A stretch of DNA of 56,479 nt from Stieleria mannarensis (GTDB taxonomy: Bacteria > Planctomycetota > Planctomycetia > Pirellulales > Pirellulaceae). A model generated the notes under the pieces. That model ran no database searches. It saw only the letters and a list, made by a program, of their open reading frames with translations, and was not told the origin of the DNA. The stretch is taken from positions 1-56,479 of the forward strand of contig NZ_JACEHH010000058.1 of the NCBI RefSeq assembly GCF_014154935.1, written 5' to 3'. Below are positions 51,819 through 56,479 of this stretch, piece by piece. The translations under genes were made by a program, and so were the position numbers. Position 1 is the first letter of the stretch, and each line of letters begins with the position of its first letter.

Positions 51819-53162
51819 TTAGGTCTTCGACTGGATGTCGTAGCAGAACAGGGCGTCTTGGTCGCGAATGTATAGCTTTCCGTTGGCAATGACCGGATGC
51901 GTCCAGGCGGGTGATTCGGTGCGATCGGGTTGTTCAAATCGTCCCCGCTGGATGAACTCCTGCTTGTTGGGCTCGATCAGAATCAACTCACCTTCTTCGG
52001 TTCGCAAGTAGAGCCGTTTGTCGGCGTGCAAAAGGGCTCCTTTGTCTGCATCGCGGTCTTGCCAAAGCACATCGCCGGTTTGGAAGTCCAAGCAGGTCAG
52101 CACACCGCCTCCGTTGCCACCGTTGGCACCGTACAGCGCACCGTCGATGACGATCATCCCGCCGTGATGGTTTTGCATCTTGGGCGTGAAATAGACCTCA
52201 TCAGCGTTGACCGTTCCTGCCGCGTCATTTTTCAACACCACGGCGCCGCCTCCGGTGCCGTAGGCCGACGCTGCGAATACCAGGCCGTCTCGGAAGATCG
52301 GAGTCGAACAGTTGATTCCCATCGGGTTGGCCGGTGCTTTGTACTGCCAGAGAGATTCACCGCTGTCGGGGTCGACTCCAACGAGGGCGTCGGCCGTCAG
52401 TTGAACGATTTGCCGCATTCCGGCCGCTTCGATCAAGATCGGAGACGAGTACCCGGCTCCGGATCGCGGGCCGAATCGACCGCGTCCCCGTCCGCGACGT
52501 CCTGCGGACGCTTCTCTTTCAGACTCTCCGGCACTCGCGACCAACTGGTTGGTCCACACGGTTTGACCGGTCTTTTTGTCGACCGCCGCCATCGTCGCGT
52601 TGGGCCCGCCGGGCGTACAAAACACCAAGTTACCCACTACCAGCGGTGACTCGTTGTATCGCCACGTCGGCACCACCCCGCCAAAATCCTCGGTCAGGCT
52701 CCGTTGCCAAATGATCTTTCCGTCCGATACCTGCAGACAGGCCATCGTGCCGCCGGCACCGATCACGTACATCAGATCGCCATCGATCGTCGGCGAGCAG
52801 CCCGCGCCCTCGCGCCCCTGCGGCATGCCCTCGGTTTGTGCCGGCCCGAGTCGCGTGACCCAAAGCTGTTTGCCATTGGTTTCCGACAGTGCCCAGACCA
52901 CCTCGTCGTCACCCCGATTGCTCAGGCCGAACATTCTGCCGGCGTCGATCGATGGAGCGCTGTAGCCGCCGCCCAGCCCATCGATCCTCCACGCCAACGG
53001 CGGCCCCTCGCTCGGCCATTGCTGCAACAATCCGGTTTCGGTCGACATCGCATCACGATTCGGCCCATGCCACTGCGGCCAATCTTCGGCGATGCAAAGA
53101 TTGGTGGAAAGCAGGAGGATTACCGCGAAGATCGCCTTGTTTCGATTCATATGATTCATCAT
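51819..53162 (-). CDS. PQQ-binding-like beta-propeller protein, exported
   Basis: A 447-residue protein with a signal peptide ([20 protein letters not shown]) followed by [11 protein letters not shown], the usual opening of planctomycete PQQ-like proteins. Blades recur as a G-x-x-W or W-x-x pattern: [60 protein letters not shown] low-complexity insert ([15 protein letters not shown]) interrupts one loop. Whether it binds a cofactor is unknown; many such proteins are non-catalytic. It follows another propeller gene 121 bp upstream on the same strand, separated by a hairpin repeat. Confidence 0.88.
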   Translation of the reverse strand: MMNHMNRNKAIFAVILLLSTNLCIAEDWPQWHGPNRDAMSTETGLLQQWPSEGPPLAWRIDGLGGGYSAPSIDAGRMFGLSNRGDDEVVWALSETNGKQLWVTRLGPAQTEGMPQGREGAGCSPTIDGDLMYVIGAGGTMACLQVSDGKIIWQRSLTEDFGGVVPTWRYNESPLVVGNLVFCTPGGPNATMAAVDKKTGQTVWTNQLVASAGESEREASAGRRGRGRGRFGPRSGAGYSSPILIEAAGMRQIVQLTADALVGVDPDSGESLWQYKAPANPMGINCSTPIFRDGLVFAASAYGTGGGAVVLKNDAAGTVNADEVYFTPKMQNHHGGMIVIDGALYGANGGNGGGVLTCLDFQTGDVLWQDRDADKGALLHADKRLYLRTEEGELILIEPNKQEFIQRGRFEQPDRTESPAWTHPVIANGKLYIRDQDALFCYDIQSKT

Positions 53163-53191
53163 TTATAGAAGAAGGTTGGTCGGACAGGTTC

Positions 53192-53260
53192 GGTAGCGGA
53201 AGTCGCCAAGACTTTCGGCGGTGCGTCGAGTAAACGAAACTCTTGGCGAGTTCCGCTACC
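53192..53260. repeat. Hairpin repeat between the propeller genes
   Basis: GGTAGCGGAAGTCGCCAAGA (53192 on) pairs with the inverse of CTTGGCGAGTTCCGCTACC (to 53260), separated by 15 nt, with few mismatches. The right arm contains the 20-bp element also found at 46134-46154. It could end or stabilise the transcript of the upstream propeller gene. Confidence 0.65.
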
Positions 53261-53283
53261 TCTGGAAAAAAAATGTTGGAGTG

Positions 53284-54546
53284 CTAGTTGTTTGTGGATT
53301 GAATACAGAAAAGCTGACGCAGGCTTCGGATGAAGATGCGATTTCCGACCAGCGCCGGAGTCGCATAGATGGGTTCGCCGAGGTTGCCTTTTCCGAGCAA
53401 CTCAAACGACGCGTTGAGCTTGAAGATCTGGACCGTCCCTGACAAATCCGCCAGGAAGACTCGATCTCCGGCAACGATGGGAGAACTCGAGAATCCGACA
53501 TCGAACTCGTGCTCCCAACGCAACGTTCCCGTCGCTGCGTCCAGGCAGGAAACGACACCGAAGGCCGTCGGCAAGATCAGGAGGCCCCGGTCGGCAACGG
53601 GGCTGGACGTGTCTGGCAAGGATTCGTCCCACTGCCAATCGACTTTGGCACCGACGTCACGATCGCGAATGTCAATTGCGGTCGCAAATTCACCGTCGTT
53701 GGCAACAAACACTCTGCCATCGGAAAACGCCGGCGATGGAGCCACCTCGCCACCGAGACACTCCACGTGCCACAGTATGTCGCCGCTTTGCGGATCGTAC
53801 CCGTCGACCGCGTTGGAGTTAGCCAGCACCAATTCGTTTCGCCCCGCATTGTCGATCAAGATGGGTGATGACCAGGCGATCAGAGTGCGGGTCACCGACC
53901 ATTGAAGCTTCCCCGTGGAAAAATCAAAAGCGAGCAGTTTTGCTCCCGCGTCATGATCGAATTGAACGAACAGACGGTCACCGTCGCTGATCAAAGAAGA
54001 GGCGTGACCGTAGTGGTTTTTGGGGACACCGAGGTGCTTTGCCCACAACCGTTTCCCGTTCCAATCGACACACGCAAGTTCGCCCGTCGCGAAAACGGCG
54101 GCGACGTACCGGCCGTTGGTCGTTGGGGTCGGCGCGGCGTATCCGGTCTCTTCGAGGACGCGTGGCAGCGTTCCGTCAGCGGATTCACCCTCCAGGCGGT
54201 TCACATCGTGAGTCCAGTTGATATCGCCAGTAGTTACGTCAAGACAGTAGATCTGCCGCGAGTCTGGATCAGCGCCGGTCAGAAAGATGCGATCATTCCA
54301 CACCACGGGCGAACTCATGCCGTGTTTGGGAAGCGTCACTTTCCAAAGGATGTTCTGCCCCGAATCGACATCGAACGACAAGGGCGGATCTGCTGCAGTA
54401 GCCCTCCCAAGCCCGCCAGAACCGCGAAAATTCGGCCAAGTCTCGGCCGACGTCACGTTCTTCTCCTGAGCGACAGCGGTCGTGGACACGAGGACCATCA
54501 ATGCGCACATGAATCGATTCGAGAGTCTACTCCGCAACTTTGACAC
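53284..54546 (-). CDS. PQQ-binding-like beta-propeller protein, exported
   Basis: A 420-residue protein starting at GTG 54546, with a signal peptide (NRFMCALMVLVSTTAVAQE). Blades recur around DVTTGDINWTHD, FSTGKLQWSVT, PQSGDILWHVE and AATGTLRWEHE, giving a propeller like the one at 51819. The start codon lies within the last codons of the sigma-fusion gene, an overlap of 20 bp that suggests translational coupling. It is the middle member of a propeller group of which the upstream one survives only as a tail. No catalytic residues can be assigned. Confidence 0.88.
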   Translation of the reverse strand: MSKLRSRLSNRFMCALMVLVSTTAVAQEKNVTSAETWPNFRGSGGLGRATAADPPLSFDVDSGQNILWKVTLPKHGMSSPVVWNDRIFLTGADPDSRQIYCLDVTTGDINWTHDVNRLEGESADGTLPRVLEETGYAAPTPTTNGRYVAAVFATGELACVDWNGKRLWAKHLGVPKNHYGHASSLISDGDRLFVQFDHDAGAKLLAFDFSTGKLQWSVTRTLIAWSSPILIDNAGRNELVLANSNAVDGYDPQSGDILWHVECLGGEVAPSPAFSDGRVFVANDGEFATAIDIRDRDVGAKVDWQWDESLPDTSSPVADRGLLILPTAFGVVSCLDAATGTLRWEHEFDVGFSSSPIVAGDRVFLADLSGTVQIFKLNASFELLGKGNLGEPIYATPALVGNRIFIRSLRQLFCIQSTNN

Positions 54547-55309
54547 ATTTCAACTCGGTTTGATCGCGAATGAGGAGTTTGCCTTCGGAAAGAGCCAGCG
54601 GCGCCCAGTTTTGGGTCCGTCCACCGATCCTGCCGGCGATTCCACTGCTGTCGCCGCCTTCCCCGAGCAGCTCTGCTGACGCCAGTGGTTTGAATGCCAT
54701 CGGGTCGGGGTCGATCAGATAGAGCGACTTTTCGCCATCGGTCGCCAGCCGCAACCAGCCTTTCGCGTACGCCCAATAAGCATCGGCGGTGTTGTGCGAG
54801 ATCCCGAGGGCTTCCCCCGCCTGCTGGCCGGTCAGCCCGCCGAAGAATCGCAGCCTGACCAGAGCCGCGACTTTCGGATCCTTGGCCTCCAGTTTTTCGA
54901 GCGCCTCGTTCAAGCTCAGCAAGTCTTCAATCTCGACGCCCCGGTCATTGACAACGATGACGTCGTCCAGGACCTCGCGTTCTCGATCGCCTCCCCGCTT
55001 CAAACTCCGTTTCCTGCGAGCGCTGTCGATCAGGATTCGGCGCATGGCTTCCGATGCCGCGGCGAGAAAATGGCCGCGGCTTTTCCAACGTTGGCCTTTG
55101 CTGCCCGCCAAGCGTAGATAGACTTCGCTGACCAGTGCGGTCGCCTGCAAGGTGTGCCCAGGTGACTCACGCGACATCTTGGAAATCGCCAAACGTCGCA
55201 ATTCGTCGTAGAGCAAGGGCAATAGGGCATCGGCGGCGCTCGGATCGCCTCGATCCAGCGCAAGCAACAGTTGTGTGATCTCGCCGTGCTCTTGTTCATC
55301 GACCGCCAA
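54527..55309 (-). CDS. ECF sigma factor fused to the tail of a PQQ-like propeller
   Basis: A 260-residue product. Residues 1-190 are a planctomycete/acidobacterial-type ECF sigma factor: TQLLLALDRGDPSAADALLP, HTLQATALVSEVYLRL, WKSRGHFLAAASEAMRRIL, then the region 4 helix-turn-helix GLTGQQAGEALGISHNT and AYWAYAKGWLRL. From about residue 191 it changes to YLIDPDPMAFKPLASAELLG and NWAPLALSEGKLLIRDQTEL, which matches the last blade of PQQ-like propeller proteins. The join is in frame, as expected after deletion of a sigma 3' end and most of a propeller gene. TTG 55309 has an AGGTG site. Function of the fused tail is unclear. Confidence 0.85.
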   Translation of the reverse strand: MAVDEQEHGEITQLLLALDRGDPSAADALLPLLYDELRRLAISKMSRESPGHTLQATALVSEVYLRLAGSKGQRWKSRGHFLAAASEAMRRILIDSARRKRSLKRGGDREREVLDDVIVVNDRGVEIEDLLSLNEALEKLEAKDPKVAALVRLRFFGGLTGQQAGEALGISHNTADAYWAYAKGWLRLATDGEKSLYLIDPDPMAFKPLASAELLGEGGDSSGIAGRIGGRTQNWAPLALSEGKLLIRDQTELKCVKVAE

Positions 55310-55464
55310 CGAAACACCTGCTATCAGTGAGCGGTAGGAGTCCTAGATACATCTTAGCAAAAATGCGTTGCGTTTTGACTCCTGCCCCGATTCGCAGCCG
55401 ATGGTTGGGCCGTACATCGTCTAAAACTACAGGGATGGTCCGGTCACGGGAGATTCATTCCGCC

Positions 55465-55532
55465 GGGTACGACAGCCCTTCCGGGAGGTCGTCCGTCGGA
55501 CTCCCTGCGACGACCTCGAAAGGACGTCGTTC
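55465..55532. repeat. Inverted repeat upstream of the metallophosphoesterase gene
   Basis: ACGACAGCCCTTCCGGGAGG TCGTC-type sequence at 55469-55493 is approximately inverted at 55508-55532 (GACGACCTCGAAAGGACGTC). This is a common dispersed planctomycete hairpin. The remaining part of the gap from 55310 to 55581 has no recognised gene. Confidence 0.5.
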
Positions 55533-55581
55533 CACTCGTGCTGCACCGTTTTTACAATTGATACCGGCCTGGGAATCCGCA

Positions 55582-56181
55582 ATGAAACTTGGACTGTTGG
55601 CTGACATCCACGGTGACGTTGAAAACTTGCAAAAGGCGATCGCGCGGCTTCGACAGGAACACGTCGATCAGTTCATCGTGCTCGGCGATGTCATCTATCA
55701 ATCAAGCCATGCCGATGCGACGGTTGAGTTGTTGAGATCGTGTGATGCCGTCGGAGTCTGGGGAAACCATGAATTAGGACTGTGCGTCGATCCCGACGAC
55801 GATTTGCGGGAACTGTACTCAACGAATGCGATGCGATTTTTCGGCACGCTGCGGCCGAGGCTTGAGATCGGCGACGTGCTGTTCTCGCACACCTTTCCGA
55901 CCGAAGATGCCAGCGACATTCTGGCATACTATGTTGGCGAACCGGAGGACGACGATTGGGTTGGCGGCTGCTTTCGAAGGTTCCACCACCAAATCATGCT
56001 GATCGGGCATTTTCATCGCTGGCTTGCCGCCACACCGGCCGGAAAACTGGACTGGCGCGGAGAGCGTCCGCTGGTGCTGGAGCCCGACCAGCGATACTTC
56101 GTCGTCATGCAAGCAGTGATGAACGGATTCGCCGCCGTGCTGGACGACACGCAAAACAAGCTCACTCCGATCGAGTTCTAG
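55582..56181 (+). CDS. Calcineurin-like metallophosphoesterase (YfcE/MJ0936-like)
   Basis: A 199-residue protein from ATG 55582, which begins MKLGLLADIHGDVENLQKAI. The metal-binding motifs are D-x-H (Asp8, His10), GD (LGDVIY, Asp36), GNHE (61-64), a His in LFSHTFP and GHFH (LIGHFHRW), a complete two-metal set for phosphodiester hydrolysis. The frame is open 85 codons upstream, but that part contains the hairpin repeat and is not coding. No operon partner. The substrate may be a cyclic nucleotide or phosphodiester, unknown. Confidence 0.9.
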   Translation: MKLGLLADIHGDVENLQKAIARLRQEHVDQFIVLGDVIYQSSHADATVELLRSCDAVGVWGNHELGLCVDPDDDLRELYSTNAMRFFGTLRPRLEIGDVLFSHTFPTEDASDILAYYVGEPEDDDWVGGCFRRFHHQIMLIGHFHRWLAATPAGKLDWRGERPLVLEPDQRYFVVMQAVMNGFAAVLDDTQNKLTPIEF

Positions 56182-56254
56182 CTGCCCCCTGATTGAAGCC
56201 GCATGTCTGGAAGTCCCCGAGAGCGGAATGATGTTGCGGGACTGGTGAGGACAA

Positions 56255-56382
56255 GGGAAAAGCGATGGGGGAAAAATGCCAGCGGGAAGCGTAAGCGAGC
56301 GGCCCGCGCTGGGATTATGCGCGGTAGGGGGAGGCAGAATGATTCAGGGCAGAACGATGAGGGCAAAACGATGAGGCAGAAC
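56255..56382. repeat. Dispersed repeat, copy B (uninterrupted)
   Basis: AAATGCCAGCGGGAAGCGTA followed directly by AGCGAGCGGCCCGCGCTGGG and GCGCGGTAGGGGGAGGCAGA. It is the empty-site counterpart of copy A at 49640, and it leads into a 14-bp tandem array. Confidence 0.75.
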
Positions 56383-56479
56383 GATGGGGGCAAAACGATG
56401 GGGGCAAAACGATGGGGGCAAAACGATGGGGGCAAAACGATGGGGGCAAAACGATGGGGGCAAAACGATGAAGGCAAAA
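56383..56479. repeat. 14-bp tandem repeat array (GATGGGGGCAAAAC)
   Basis: Six perfect 14-bp units run from 56383 to 56466, preceded by two degenerate units (56356-56382) and followed by a variant unit cut by the window end. With no spacers it is a minisatellite, not a CRISPR array. Antisense it reads as a simple repeat peptide, which is not a gene. Confidence 0.9.

Noticed and set aside
51930..52649. 239-codon plus-strand frame opposite the propeller gene
   Set aside because: Antisense shadow; the minus-strand propeller repeats are regular and complete.
56178..56477. 99-codon minus-strand frame with repeated HRFAPIVLPPSFC-like peptide
   Set aside because: It is only the translation of the 14-bp DNA array and flanking repeat; no start signal.
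56356..56479. Possible CRISPR-like array
   Set aside because: The units are 14 bp with no spacers, so it is a tandem minisatellite; no cas genes are present.
1..56479. tRNA, rRNA or riboswitch genes
   Set aside because: No cloverleaf with a CCA-compatible acceptor, conserved rRNA segment or known riboswitch core was noticed by eye; a covariance-model search (tRNAscan-SE, Rfam) would settle this.

Overview
The window looks like the chromosome of a planctomycete of the Rhodopirellula/Pirellulales type. The reasons are: a 5,544-residue surface protein that opens with the LEDRRMLA motif and ends in a dockerin-like module; a PEP-CTERM protein; a zinc-ribbon Ser/Thr kinase with a WD40 propeller; a membrane-anchored protein with two CxxCH sites and TPR-like repeats; tandem PQQ-like beta-propeller proteins next to a planctomycete-type ECF sigma factor; and many dispersed palindromic repeats. 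No tRNA, rRNA, CRISPR array, complete insertion sequence or prophage was recognised.

Layout. 1-3870 (+): a partial membrane protein, a secreted hypothetical, an alpha/beta hydrolase and a polytopic membrane protein. 3922-8521 (-): a TIGR02452/PARG-like macrodomain protein, a broken hypothetical gene and the WD40 kinase. 8690-11294 (+): a pRiA4b ORF-3 family protein, then a compact run of two small proteins, a hydrolase and a damaged membrane protein. 11447-13810: an ene-reductase (OYE family) followed by frameshifted remnants of an NAD(P)-binding oxidoreductase and an amidohydrolase, and a relic of a sigma-54 activator P-loop. 13940-32694 (+): the giant protein with an embedded S8 protease, a PEP-CTERM protein and a secreted coiled-coil protein. 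32678-37219 (-): the CxxCH/TPR protein. 37832-38740: remnants of an SMP-30/gluconolactonase gene and a CPBP protease gene. 38711-40589 (-): an OmpA-like protein, a DUF2256 gene broken by a palindromic element, and a cupin. 40808-42616 (+): a TPR-like secreted protein. 42874-45897 (-): a secreted NlpC/P60-like protein and a sialidase-like protein. 46174-51369: two AhpD/CMD-type genes with regulators (a divergent MocR; an ECF sigma with a zinc anti-sigma), a DJ-1/PfpI protein and a GNAT acetyltransferase. 51819-55309 (-): two PQQ-like propellers and an ECF sigma factor fused to the tail of a third propeller. 55582-56181 (+): a metallophosphoesterase, then a 14-bp tandem array running off the window.

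The window mixes intact secreted and surface genes with a high density of decaying genes and short palindromic elements. Comparing two copies of one repeat inside the window shows a 118-bp MITE-like insertion with terminal inverted repeats and a 4-bp target duplication. The most unusual coding features are the subtilisin domain nested inside an SdrD_B-like domain, the sigma-propeller fusion, and a probable MocR operator (two CCACTTT repeats) between a MocR gene and a CMD gene.
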